This document shows, piece by piece, positions 1-8,247 of a stretch of DNA of 37,300 bases. Source of the stretch: an uncultured Shewanella sp. Its GTDB lineage: Bacteria > Pseudomonadota > Gammaproteobacteria > Enterobacterales > Shewanellaceae. A program made the translations under genes and the position numbers. The notes below the pieces were generated by a model. The model ran no database searches. It was given only the letters and a program-made list of their open reading frames with translations, and was not told the origin of the DNA. Where the stretch lies: positions 1 through 37,300 of the forward strand of contig NZ_CANLZC010000052.1 in assembly GCF_947495455.1 (NCBI RefSeq), in the 5' to 3' direction. The stretch's first letter is position 1; every line of letters starts with the position of its first letter.

Positions 1-78
1 TACAGCATAAATGCGCCTTGAATTGAAAAGCCTGAGAAGCTCTGAATTGATCATCTATATAATGGAATTGGTATTACA

Positions 79-2394
79 CTAGTCTTCCATTTTCACATTG
101 ATATAAGCAGGATCTTTATCCACCATGATCGCAATGGATTTATAAGTCGGTGTGTCACTCTGCTCTCCCACACTGTCTAATGGCACTAATGCATTTGCCT
201 CAGGATAGTAAGCCGCCACATTGCCACGAGGAATATCATACTCAATCACAGTAAAACCCGATAACTGTCTAGTGCTATTATTTGGCCACAATGACGTCAG
301 CACCACCTTATCTAAATGTATCAAGCCTTGTTGCTGCATATCTTTACTATTCATTATTAACACTTTACGGTGTCCATGCACTCCTCGATATCTGTCCTCC
401 ATGCCATAAATTGTTGTATTATACTGATCGTGCGAGCGCAATGTTTGCAGTACAAATGTCGTTTGATCCGTCAGTGTATTGGGATCAAATGCTAAAATAG
501 ATGTGGGTAATGAATGCGACATTATCTGTGCTTTTTTTGTTGGTGTTTGCCAATGATACTCAGCGGCAGCGCTACCTAAATAAAAACCACCGGGATGATT
601 AATCTTCTCATTAAAATCTTTAAATTTCGGAAATACTTCAGCAATTTTATCCCTGATCACACTATAATCATCAACAAAATTCTGCCAACAAACGACTTCG
701 CTCCCTAAGGTTGCGTCAGCTATACCAGCCACAATCGCCACTTCTGAACGCATGTCACCGATATCACTGGGCACGACCCCCATTGATGCATGCACCATAC
801 TAAAAGAGTCTTCCACTGTGACTTTTTGCGGTCCTTTCGCTTGTACATCAATATCTGTTCGACCTAAACAAGGTAAAATTAACGCTTTTTTGCCCACAAT
901 CAAATGACTACGATTTAATTTTGTCGCCACATGAACTGTTAATTCACACTGACTCAAGGCTTGCTCCGTCACTTTAGTGTCGGGGGTAGCAACCGCAAAG
1001 TTTCCTCCTAATCCAATAAACACTTTACTTCGATTATCCAACATAGCTCGAATCGCTTGCACTGTATTATGACCCGGCTGTTGAGGTGGAGAGAAGGCAA
1101 AGACTTCGCCTAATTTATTTAAAAAAGGCATCGAAGGCTTTTCATTAATCCCCATGGTTCTATCACCTTGCACATTACTATGCCCTCTGACAGGACAAAG
1201 ACCCGAACCATGTTTTCCCAGTTGACCTCGCAGCAGCTGCATATTAACGATTTCATGTATGGTTGCGACAGAATGTTTATGTTGAGTAATCCCCATTGCC
1301 CAAGTAAAAATCACTCTCTCACTACTTAAATGCACTTGCGCAGCTTGCTCAATTTGAGCTTGAGTCAAGCCTGACTGGGATTCAATCTGTTCCCAGCTCG
1401 TATTTTCAACCTGCTGAATATAATCTTCTAATCCTTCACAATGTTGTGTGATAAAAGCCTCATCAAATACGCCAGGTTCATTCTTTGCCTTACGCTGCTT
1501 ATCAACAGTGAGCATGACTTTTACCATACCTCTAATGGCAGCCATATCCCCCCCCAATTGAGGAGTCAAGTACAAACTACTGATCTGCGTCGAGCTATTT
1601 TTCAACATTTCTACCGCGTTTTGTGGGCTCGCAAAGCGCTCTAACCCTCGCTCTTTTAATGTATTAAAACTAACAATATTCGCACCTCGTCGAGCCGCTT
1701 TATATAAACTATCTAACATTCTTGGATGATTAGAACCTGGGTTTTGTCCAAACACAAAAATCGCATCGGCATACTCAAAGTCTATCAGTTGTACTGTGCC
1801 TTCCCCCACACCCAGCGCCTGTTTCAACGCCACACCACTGGCTTCATGACACATATTGGAGCAATCCGCAAAATTATTGGTACCAAACATCCTGACGAAC
1901 AACTGATATAAAAAAGCGGCTTCATTACTGGTTCTGCCCGAAGTATAAAACTCTGCCTGATCAGGCGAGGCTAATCCATTTAACTCAGTGGCGATTAATT
2001 CAAAAGCCTTATTCCAACTGATAGGAAGGTAATGATCCGTTTGTGCATCATAAGATAAGGGTTGATGCAATCGCCCCTGAGACTCTAAAAAATGCCCATC
2101 TTGCTTTTTAAGTTCACTCACTGTCTTTGAAGCAAAAAAATCGCTTCCCACTCTTTTACTGGTCGCTTCCCAACTCACGGCCTTAGCGCCATTTTCACAG
2201 AACTTAAAATGGCCTGCCTCATCATCTTCCCCCCAAGCGCAGCCCGGACAGTCAAAACCTTCATCTTGATTCGTATTCAGCAAATTACGAATATTTTTAG
2301 CAATATTTTCACTTTTAATCAGGTGCTTCGCCGTACTTGCAAGCGCCCCCCAGCCTCCAGCTGCATTATGATACTGCGTTATTTTTTTACTCAT
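79..2394 (-). CDS. ydeP: YdeP/FdhF-like molybdopterin oxidoreductase alpha subunit
   Basis: This is a 771-residue oxidoreductase of the formate-dehydrogenase-like molybdopterin family. Its length and N-terminal segment (CPGCAWG near residue 49, then a later Cys in FCENGAK) match the E. coli YdeP group, which has been linked to acid resistance; the substrate is not established. The stretch NMCHEASGVAL is the usual site for the Mo-ligand or neighbouring Cys, and the GQNPGSNHPRML and RGHSNVQGDRTMG blocks are typical MGD-binding segments. No signal peptide is seen, so a cytoplasmic location is likely. The start is well supported by GAGGAG five bases before the ATG. It lies 24 bp after fdhD on the same strand, which fits an FdhD-dependent Mo enzyme. 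Family assignment is firm; the reaction is unknown. Confidence 0.9.
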   Translation of the reverse strand: MSKKITQYHNAAGGWGALASTAKHLIKSENIAKNIRNLLNTNQDEGFDCPGCAWGEDDEAGHFKFCENGAKAVSWEATSKRVGSDFFASKTVSELKKQDGHFLESQGRLHQPLSYDAQTDHYLPISWNKAFELIATELNGLASPDQAEFYTSGRTSNEAAFLYQLFVRMFGTNNFADCSNMCHEASGVALKQALGVGEGTVQLIDFEYADAIFVFGQNPGSNHPRMLDSLYKAARRGANIVSFNTLKERGLERFASPQNAVEMLKNSSTQISSLYLTPQLGGDMAAIRGMVKVMLTVDKQRKAKNEPGVFDEAFITQHCEGLEDYIQQVENTSWEQIESQSGLTQAQIEQAAQVHLSSERVIFTWAMGITQHKHSVATIHEIVNMQLLRGQLGKHGSGLCPVRGHSNVQGDRTMGINEKPSMPFLNKLGEVFAFSPPQQPGHNTVQAIRAMLDNRSKVFIGLGGNFAVATPDTKVTEQALSQCELTVHVATKLNRSHLIVGKKALILPCLGRTDIDVQAKGPQKVTVEDSFSMVHASMGVVPSDIGDMRSEVAIVAGIADATLGSEVVCWQNFVDDYSVIRDKIAEVFPKFKDFNEKINHPGGFYLGSAAAEYHWQTPTKKAQIMSHSLPTSILAFDPNTLTDQTTFVLQTLRSHDQYNTTIYGMEDRYRGVHGHRKVLIMNSKDMQQQGLIHLDKVVLTSLWPNNSTRQLSGFTVIEYDIPRGNVAAYYPEANALVPLDSVGEQSDTPTYKSIAIMVDKDPAYINVKMED

Positions 2395-2418
2395 AGTGAC
2401 TCCTCAGAAACACAAAGG

Positions 2419-3267
2419 CTATACACTGCGGTGATAGACTCTAGCAGCCTCTTTTTTCGGAATGTGAATAAGATTAACGTTATATTTTTTAGCCCAAATA
2501 ACAGCTAAAGAACTGGGCGACGATAAACAAGCTAAGGTACCCACACCATGCAACACCAATTTTTGCACCAACTCATAACTGCAACGACTGGTCACCAACA
2601 CAAATCCAGATGCCACATCGTATTGTGCTTTACAGATCAAACCCAATAACTTATCCAATGCGTTATGCCGTCCGACATCTTCACGGCAGGCAAGAATTTC
2701 ACCTGCGTGGGTGACAAACAAGGCTGCATGTAGCGCACCGGTCACTTTTCCATGTTGCTGCCAAGAAGTGATTTTTTGCTTTAACCCTTGCAACGACAAT
2801 GCTGACGGCAAAGGACTTGATTGCAAGGGGGAGTGCTGTAGCCAAAGCATTTCTAAGGCCTCACTGCCACAAATACCACAACCCGTTCGCCCTGATAACT
2901 GTCGCCTCTTATTTTTCATGGCATTAAAAGCGCGCTCATTAATGGTAATACTGGCTTCAATACCTAATTCTGTGTGCTGGTATTCAATGTCTTTGAGTTG
3001 CCATGAGTGCGTAATTAAGGCTTCAGAAATTGAAAATCCTAGAATAAAATCATTCAAGTGATAGGGAGAGACCATCATCACCGCATAATTAATACCGTTA
3101 TAACTGAGTGATAGTGGATATTCAGCGACCAAAGGTACATGCTGCGCCTTTGACGGAGAACGAGTGAGATTAACGGCTTCATCAATGGGCTCAAATGAAA
3201 AAAAATGATTCGATTGCAGCTCAAACTCTGTATTTGACAACACCGCTTTAGGAAAATCAGCCTTCAT
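2419..3267 (-). CDS. fdhD: FdhD sulfurtransferase for molybdoenzyme maturation
   Basis: This is a 282-residue FdhD protein. In E. coli, FdhD carries sulfur from IscS to the molybdenum cofactor of formate dehydrogenases. The conserved CxxC loop is present as GRTGCGICGSEAL (Cys130 and Cys133), followed by the family blocks HAALFVTHAGEI and REDVGRHNALDKLLG. Its length is close to the usual 270-280 residues. It is the upstream gene of a probable two-gene operon with the YdeP-like oxidoreductase, so that enzyme is its likely client. No other formate dehydrogenase subunit gene lies in the window. Confidence 0.95.
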   Translation of the reverse strand: MKADFPKAVLSNTEFELQSNHFFSFEPIDEAVNLTRSPSKAQHVPLVAEYPLSLSYNGINYAVMMVSPYHLNDFILGFSISEALITHSWQLKDIEYQHTELGIEASITINERAFNAMKNKRRQLSGRTGCGICGSEALEMLWLQHSPLQSSPLPSALSLQGLKQKITSWQQHGKVTGALHAALFVTHAGEILACREDVGRHNALDKLLGLICKAQYDVASGFVLVTSRCSYELVQKLVLHGVGTLACLSSPSSLAVIWAKKYNVNLIHIPKKEAARVYHRSV

Positions 3268-3608
3268 GCTTTCAACTCATGTCATAACCTAGGCCATAAC
3301 TCATGCTATAACTCATGCTGTAAAACCACGTTAACCATCATCGCTACCCATAATCTTAGTCCCATGGCTAGCAGGCTAACATGCGTTATTAACATAATAG
3401 GTTAAATCTTCCCCTTAAGATACTTCCTATACATTCCTTTTATGTTTCGCAGCCAGTGAAAAACTCAACATTGACCTATTCATTGCACAACACAATCTTG
3501 CTTATCAACAAAATGATAAGAAACAGCTGCATTTCAGAAAAAATCGCCATGAATTGATTAACAGATAAGCACTTGAATCAAATATAGCATTTTCTATTAA
3601 AATCTAAG
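3268..3608. other. Intergenic region upstream of fdhD, with a small 12-bp repeat
   Basis: There is no convincing gene here. Just upstream of fdhD there is a perfect 12-bp tandem duplication (ATAACTCATGCT at 3296-3307 and 3308-3319) with a related partial copy near 3273-3283. The fdhD promoter should lie in this stretch, but I could not choose one with confidence. The remainder is AT-rich and unremarkable. Confidence 0.5.
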
Positions 3609-3637
3609 GTGACAAGCGCAATTAAAGTTCGTATACT
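3609..3637 (+). promoter_or_regulatory. Sigma-70 promoter of tRNA-Ile2
   Basis: A -35 element GTGACA (3609-3614) and a -10 element TATACT (3632-3637) are separated by 17 bp. The tRNA starts 37 bp after the -10. The C-rich discriminator CTCTCTCGC that follows is typical of stable-RNA promoters subject to stringent control; the control itself is inferred. Confidence 0.75.
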
Positions 3638-3673
3638 CTCTCTCGCTTTCGGTAATGACGATTACCTTAAGTC

Positions 3674-3750
3674 GGCCCCTTAGCTCAGTTGGTTAGAGCA
3701 CACGACTCATAATCGTTAGGTCCACAGTTCGAGTCTGTGAGGGGCCACCA
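3674..3750 (+). tRNA. tRNA-Ile2 (CAU anticodon, lysidine-modified type)
   Basis: This is a 77-nt cloverleaf with encoded CCA. The acceptor stem GGCCCCT pairs with AGGGGCC, the anticodon loop is CTCATAA, and the T-arm carries GTTCGAGTC. The anticodon reads CAT, so a scanner could call it tRNA-Met. However, the acceptor stem and D-arm (GGCCCCTTAGCTCAG) match the enterobacterial minor tRNA-Ile2, whose C34 is changed to lysidine by TilS so that it reads AUA codons. It is not initiator-like. It is followed by its own terminator and heads a block of accessory-type genes. Confidence 0.93.
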
Positions 3751-3762
3751 AATTTAAGATAA

Positions 3763-3795
3763 CGCGCAGTAAGCTAAAACTTACTGCGCGTTTTT
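3763..3795 (+). terminator. Rho-independent terminator of tRNA-Ile2
   Basis: A perfect 11-bp stem (CGCGCAGTAAG, 3763-3773, pairing with 3780-3790) closes a 6-nt loop and is followed by five T residues. It lies 12 bp after the CCA end of the tRNA. Confidence 0.93.
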
Positions 3796-4107
3796 CGTTT
3801 ATGCTATCTTCTTTATTTTATTCACCTCAAAAGCCAATTTCAGAACAGTGAATGATATTTCGTTGAATTTTAATGCAAACACGCCCAAAGTAAAGCAGTG
3901 CAATCCACCGTAAACTTATGTTTAATGAATTGTTTTAACTAGCGTTACATATTACAAAAAACAAATTTGATAACCTAAACACAACACATCAGACCAGATT
4001 ATTTAAATTGATTGGTTTTTTAATATAACACGTTAGATGAACGTCTTATATTGACGCCAAAGGCGCTTCGATTCACTCGGTCAACTTTGAATAACAGGTC
4101 AATAACG
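3796..4107. other. AT-rich spacer before the type III chaperone gene
   Basis: About 310 bp hold no gene I can support. The region presumably carries the promoter of the chaperone/effector pair. I see no clear consensus promoter and no recognisable activator box. Confidence 0.45.
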
Positions 4108-4554
4108 ATGCAATTAGTGACACCCCTTTCTTTTTCACAACATAACCAGCAAAGTCTCAAGACATTAGTCGAGCAAGCACTCATTAGCCTAGACTGCCCT
4201 CAAGATAAACTGACGTCTTTTGGTGAACATGCCAGTATTCATCTTGAATTTGATAACTTACCCAATATCAGCATTAGCATTGAAAATGATCGATTATGGC
4301 TATGGTCAGCCTTTACTGATCTCACATCCACGCTCTGCCTCAATCATGCCGGTGAGCTTTTTACACTATTGCAGTTCCCCATACCCAATGTCGAATTAGA
4401 GCAGGCTATTCTAGTTGAAGCAAAACAAGGCTATGAACTTAAAGCCTTAGTCGATCCTGCATGCCTTCATGCACCACAAAACCTAGGAAGCATTATTGAG
4501 TATTTTTATCAAAAAGTGGATGGGATTTGTCAAATATTCAATCAAAAAAGTTAA
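4108..4554 (+). CDS. InvB/Spa15 (SpaK)-family type III secretion chaperone
   Basis: This 148-residue protein resembles class IB type III secretion chaperones. The blocks LVEQALISLDC, SISIENDRLWLWSAF and YELKALVDPACLH line up with the corresponding segments of Salmonella InvB, as recalled. Length, acidity and absence of a signal peptide also fit. Such chaperones dimerise, bind the N-terminal region of effectors and bring them to the secretion ATPase. I chose the ATG at 4108 because AGGT lies 8 bp upstream; an in-frame ATG at 4051 would add 19 atypical residues. The next gene, 85 bp downstream on the same strand, encodes a probable effector, the usual arrangement for a dedicated chaperone. No secretion apparatus genes are in the window. 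Confidence 0.88.
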   Translation: MQLVTPLSFSQHNQQSLKTLVEQALISLDCPQDKLTSFGEHASIHLEFDNLPNISISIENDRLWLWSAFTDLTSTLCLNHAGELFTLLQFPIPNVELEQAILVEAKQGYELKALVDPACLHAPQNLGSIIEYFYQKVDGICQIFNQKS

Positions 4555-4639
4555 ACGCCATTAACGCTTATTCTGCCACTCCAGCCAATCGATTTGCCCA
4601 GTCGATTAGCTAAACCCTGTATCATTAGGTTCTATCATT

Positions 4640-5905
4640 ATGCCCAGTATTTCAAGCCCAACACAAACGACGCCTTTATCTCAGCCACTCATTCATCAAA
4701 CGGCAAAAAGCAGCACTGTAAAATCCGAAGTGGCCCAGCAGCTTAAGGGGATTTCCAGCGATCAATCTGTGAGTCAAAGCAAGAGTCTCAAAGTAGAAAA
4801 GGAAGGGATGATCTATAGCCCCTTTGCTGTAAAAGATTCCGTATTATCTTGTTTGGGTCATAACTTAAATAGACTCAAACAGGATAAGCCACTCTATCCT
4901 GTTATTCTGAAAGATGACAATGCTAAAGCTCAGTTTGAACAAATAAAAACAACACTTCTAAAGACTTATACAGACAAGGCCGACAAAGCACACACCCTTC
5001 TCGCTGGTTATGCCAAAGACCAAGGAGTACAGATAAGTCAAGTATTAGAGGCCCCCGAAAGAGACGCTGCAGCGGCTAAAAAAGAACTCGCATTACGAGC
5101 CTCATCCACATCTGAAGCGCCTTCTTCACAGCAAGCACGCCCTTTTAAAACGCTCACGTCCGAACAACTAAACAGATTTATTAATACAGCAGAAACATTG
5201 GCCCACATTGTTAAATTAGCCGAAAACTCAGCGGCTTTTCGCGATGTATTAATCAAACTAGAAGTACACAGTGATCAGAGCGAACATAAGCTCCAACAAC
5301 TTTCACCTGACAAAAATAAACTCTACATTATCGGTCATGGTGGCGCTGGAAGCTATACGCTAACCCCTAAAATAGATTCAAATTTAAATGAAGGAATAAC
5401 CGCTTATCAACTCGCGAGCAATCTCGCTAAAGCAGGGCTAAGAAAAGATTTCATCGATATTCGAACAACCAGTTGTTGGAGCGCGGACAGCCATAGAATT
5501 ACCGCCTTTGATGAGCCCCAATTAGAGGAAGCCAGTAAAACCAAAACAATAAGTAAACCTTGGCTGTTTTTTTGGAGTACTAAAACCATTGATCGCCAAC
5601 CTTTTGCCCAAGAATTCAGTGACTCTTTAGGCGTTATGGGCTTTTATAATGCTCAAGTAACAGGCTATCATGGCCAAGGAAAAACAATTCCCTTAGGCGA
5701 ACACCAAAGTCGCATCATTCCAAAAGACAGTAGCGCTCCAAAGGATAATAGCATTCCAAAGGATAATAGCGATCCCATCACAGTTCGCTCGTCAAAGGCT
5801 AAACACGTCTTTACCCCTAATCTCACTTGGGAAATTAGGCTATCTAATTACTTAAGTTCATTAAAAGACTCCATGCTCAATTGGTTCCGCTCTTCTAATG
5901 CCTAA
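4640..5905 (+). CDS. Putative type III effector with an OspB/VPA1380-like cysteine protease domain
   Basis: This 421-residue protein has a Ser/Thr/Gln-rich N-terminus with no signal peptide (residues 1-50), as expected of a secreted effector with a chaperone-binding region. Residues about 225-350 look like the clan CD cysteine protease domain of MARTX toxins (peptidase C80) and the effectors OspB (Shigella) and VPA1380 (Vibrio). There is a strand ending KLYIIGHGGAG (His233) and, 46 residues on, FIDIRTTSCWSA (Cys279). These correspond to the catalytic His and Cys, with FAQEFSDSL after them. In the relatives the domain is activated by inositol hexakisphosphate; whether that holds here is not visible. 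A PKDxSx segment repeated three times follows the domain. The neighbour is an InvB/Spa15-type chaperone, and Spa15 is the reported chaperone of OspB. The role and protease call are inferred from motifs. Confidence 0.72.
   Translation: MPSISSPTQTTPLSQPLIHQTAKSSTVKSEVAQQLKGISSDQSVSQSKSLKVEKEGMIYSPFAVKDSVLSCLGHNLNRLKQDKPLYPVILKDDNAKAQFEQIKTTLLKTYTDKADKAHTLLAGYAKDQGVQISQVLEAPERDAAAAKKELALRASSTSEAPSSQQARPFKTLTSEQLNRFINTAETLAHIVKLAENSAAFRDVLIKLEVHSDQSEHKLQQLSPDKNKLYIIGHGGAGSYTLTPKIDSNLNEGITAYQLASNLAKAGLRKDFIDIRTTSCWSADSHRITAFDEPQLEEASKTKTISKPWLFFWSTKTIDRQPFAQEFSDSLGVMGFYNAQVTGYHGQGKTIPLGEHQSRIIPKDSSAPKDNSIPKDNSDPITVRSSKAKHVFTPNLTWEIRLSNYLSSLKDSMLNWFRSSNA
5720..5773 (+). repeat. Three 18-bp tandem repeats in the effector gene
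   Basis: Units at 5720-5737, 5738-5755 and 5756-5773 encode PKDSSA, PKDNSI and PKDNSD. The array lies after the predicted protease domain and probably forms a flexible linker to the C-terminal 45 residues. Confidence 0.85.
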
Positions 5906-5917
5906 CAGTTTAATTCG

Positions 5918-7219
5918 TTAGCAATGAATAATCGGTAAAGATCGCCAATCAGTGGTGTATTGCGGCGTTAAATAGGCGCGGCGCATGGTCCAATGGGATC
6001 GCGACTCCCTTGTTCCTTGGGCGGCAACAAACAAAGTACCGCGACCAAAACGCTGATTCAGTTTATCGTACACAGGCATCAAATTTGGGTGTTCAAGCAT
6101 AGGGGAGAACATGTCCAATTGCTGATGGTGGCGGCTCACCAAATCCATCAGCCCCACGCCCACTTTATAGTAACGCACACCTTTATGGTATAAACGTGGT
6201 GCAAGCCGTTTCACTGCAGCGCTGAGCTCCAAGCTTGAACTGACGGGTCGCTCAAAGGTATGCAACACCTTAAAAGCACGGGAATGAGTATCATGGGGTG
6301 AGCTCATGGCAAACACCAATAACTGTAAACAGCTCGATTGCTGTTGGCGCATTTTTACTGCGGCAATATCCAGATGTAAACACAGGGCCTGACAAAGGGC
6401 ATCGAAATCATTCACTATACGCTCCCCTAAACTGCGTGTGGAAAAAACCTGTTGTTTATCAACATGCACTTTCCCCCATTCTTTAACGGTTTCACCATTT
6501 AACTCAGCAATAATACGACTAACTTCAATATTAAAACCGAAAGCCAACAGTTTATTCGGTGTATTATATGCTTGATGATGAAAAAGGCGTGACAAGTCAT
6601 AAGCACTGTTAACACCCATATCAATGAGCTTCTTTGCTGATTTGCGCCCTATTCCCCACACCTCACCCACAGGCACTTGTTTTAACAAATTCAGCCGCTT
6701 CTCTGCTGAATCTATCACGCAAACCCCGCTATATTCAGGTATTATCTTGGCAACATGATTCGCCAGCTTTGCCAAGGTGAGTGTTTCTCCCATTCCCACG
6801 GAAACAGGTAAACGAGCCTCTTTCCATACCGCGCGGCGAATATGCCGGCCCATATCAATACATTCAGCATCACTTTCCGCCCCTTTTGCTCCTTGCTTAA
6901 AAGACAAAAAGCTCTCATCAATGGAGTAAATGTATTGCTCAGACGCAAAACGACCAATGATTTGCATCATTTTCATGGATAAATCGCCATATAGCGCATA
7001 ATTTGATGATAGCGCAATCACTCCATGCTTTTCACATAAGGCTTTTACTTGAAAATAAGGGACAAATTTTTTGATCCCTAATGCCTTAGCTTGCCGATTG
7101 GCCGCCACAATACAGCCATCATTATTAGACAGTACCACCATAGCTTTTCCCCGCCAGTCAGGACGAAAAACTTGCTCAGCACTGCAATAAAAATTATTAG
7201 CATCCACTAATGCAAACAT
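5918..7219 (-). CDS. umuC: UmuC, Y-family DNA polymerase V catalytic subunit
   Basis: This 433-residue protein is the catalytic subunit of the SOS translesion polymerase UmuD'2C. The N-terminal block FALVDANNFYCSAE carries the first metal-binding Asp, NNDGCIVAANRQAKALGI follows, and YSIDESF supplies the catalytic Asp-Glu pair. The helix-hairpin-helix VGEVWGIGRKSAKKL and the little-finger domain follow. Its length is close to E. coli UmuC (422). A good ribosome site (AAGG) lies 9 bp before the ATG. It is downstream of umuD on the same strand, but the two are 288 bp apart and separated by a repeat array rather than overlapping. It converges on the effector gene, with 12 bp between the two stops. 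Confidence 0.97.
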   Translation of the reverse strand: MFALVDANNFYCSAEQVFRPDWRGKAMVVLSNNDGCIVAANRQAKALGIKKFVPYFQVKALCEKHGVIALSSNYALYGDLSMKMMQIIGRFASEQYIYSIDESFLSFKQGAKGAESDAECIDMGRHIRRAVWKEARLPVSVGMGETLTLAKLANHVAKIIPEYSGVCVIDSAEKRLNLLKQVPVGEVWGIGRKSAKKLIDMGVNSAYDLSRLFHHQAYNTPNKLLAFGFNIEVSRIIAELNGETVKEWGKVHVDKQQVFSTRSLGERIVNDFDALCQALCLHLDIAAVKMRQQQSSCLQLLVFAMSSPHDTHSRAFKVLHTFERPVSSSLELSAAVKRLAPRLYHKGVRYYKVGVGLMDLVSRHHQQLDMFSPMLEHPNLMPVYDKLNQRFGRGTLFVAAQGTRESRSHWTMRRAYLTPQYTTDWRSLPIIHC

Positions 7220-7240
7220 AGCTATTCACCTTTATCTATC

Positions 7241-7500
7241 TCATGTCTAGTGAGGAATTGATATCTAGTAAGGAATTTGATGGCACCTGTTTATTCAATA
7301 ACACACGACTTCTCATCACATATCTATCCTATCCCCACCTTTGGCTGTCTCATGTCTAGTGAAGCATTGAAAGGTGCCAGTTTATTCAATAACACACGAC
7401 CTCTCATCACATATCTATCCTATCCCCACCTTCGGCTGTCTCATGTCTAGTGAAGAATTGAAAGGTGCCAGTTTATTCAATAACACGCAGCCTCTCATCT
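7241..7500. repeat. 91-bp tandem repeat array between umuD and umuC
   Basis: Nearly the whole umuD-umuC spacer is made of about 2.7 copies of one sequence. The landmark TCATGTCTAG begins at 7241, 7350 and 7441. The second period is 91 bp. The first is 109 bp because of an 18-bp internal duplication around TCTAGTAAGGAATTTGA. The copies differ at only a few positions, so the expansion looks recent. No coding function is seen. Confidence 0.9.
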
Positions 7501-7507
7501 CTTTCCA

Positions 7508-7921
7508 TCACTTGGCTATGTCGAGCAAAACTGGACTGGGGCGATGACAGCGTACCGAGCGTGTGACGACACCTTCAATACTAAATTGATCATAATCATT
7601 CACCCTCACCGCTTGATGAGCATGATTCGCAGACAAAAGTAAACGTCTATGCATATCCAATTGCTTACACACAAACTCTCCATTTAAGTTGGCCACGATG
7701 ACATCATATTGATTGACTTTGACATGCCTATCCACAATCAATATATCGTTATCAAATATCCCTAATTCTTGCATTGAGTCCCCTTTCGCAAAGCCTAAAA
7801 ATGTCGCACTGGGATGTTCCACTAAAAGTTCATCTAGACTCAGTGATAACTGTAAATATTCTGCTGCAGGACTTTCAAAACCATTGATCCCCGCTGCAAT
7901 ATAAATTGGGATCACTTTCAT
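7508..7921 (-). CDS. umuD: UmuD, SOS-cleaved accessory subunit of polymerase V
   Basis: This 137-residue S24/LexA-like protein has the Ser-Lys dyad: Ser49 in AKGDSM and Lys86 in GEFVCKQL. The dyad is 37 residues apart, as in E. coli UmuD (Ser60/Lys97). RecA-stimulated self-cleavage makes UmuD', which joins UmuC. The cleavage site aligned to Cys24-Gly25 of E. coli falls at Asn13-Gly14 in INGFESPAAEY, so the removable arm is only about 13 residues instead of 24. The start is supported by GAGG 7 bp upstream. A perfect LexA box lies 156 bp upstream and a 12-bp repeat array fills the leader. The assignment is firm; cleavage efficiency at Asn-Gly is uncertain. Confidence 0.95.
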   Translation of the reverse strand: MKVIPIYIAAGINGFESPAAEYLQLSLSLDELLVEHPSATFLGFAKGDSMQELGIFDNDILIVDRHVKVNQYDVIVANLNGEFVCKQLDMHRRLLLSANHAHQAVRVNDYDQFSIEGVVTRSVRCHRPSPVLLDIAK

Positions 7922-7970
7922 TATTACGCCTCGCCTTTATCGCCTATTTGCTTACGCTGCTCATTCCCGA

Positions 7971-8033
7971 CCATGGCCTCAAGCATCACCTCAAGCATAG
8001 CCTCAAGCATCGCCTCAACCATGGCCTCAAAAA
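7971..8033. repeat. 12-bp tandem repeats in the umuD leader
   Basis: Roughly five degenerate copies of GCCTCAAGCATC (plus strand) lie between the LexA box and the umuD start. Read in the direction of umuD, each unit contains GAGG two bases before an ATG. The frame they open runs to a TAA two bases before the umuD ATG, which would be a peptide of about 31 residues rich in M, E, A, L and V. I do not call it a gene. Confidence 0.7.
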
Positions 8034-8076
8034 GCGGTCGTCTAATGCTGACAACCTGCCAGTGACGCACAAAACA

Positions 8077-8092
8077 CTGTTTATTTATACAG
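8077..8092. promoter_or_regulatory. LexA box (SOS operator) of umuD
   Basis: CTG-N10-CAG with an AT-only centre (CTGTTTATTTATACAG) is a perfect match to the gammaproteobacterial LexA operator. It lies upstream of umuD and overlaps a TATACT-like -10 on the minus strand, so LexA should repress umuD. The diverging KAP remnant starts 156 bp to the right and could once have shared the region. Confidence 0.9.
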
Positions 8093-8247
8093 TATAATTT
8101 ATCATAGCGAAAAACATGGCAAACCACCAAGGAAACACAGCGCTGAGATACAAAGTGTTGCAGGCTCACATTTTCACTCATTCACATTGCATCAAGGACT
8201 AAAAACCAACAAGATACTGTAAAGTATATTGAATATGGATATACGCT

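Noticed and set aside
3674..3750. tRNA-Met call from the CAT anticodon
   Set aside because: The body of the molecule matches tRNA-Ile2, not initiator or elongator tRNA-Met.
7924..8181. 85-codon ORF over the umuD leader
   Set aside because: Its start is upstream of the LexA box, so the umuD transcript would not contain it. Only the repeat-encoded tail could be translated.
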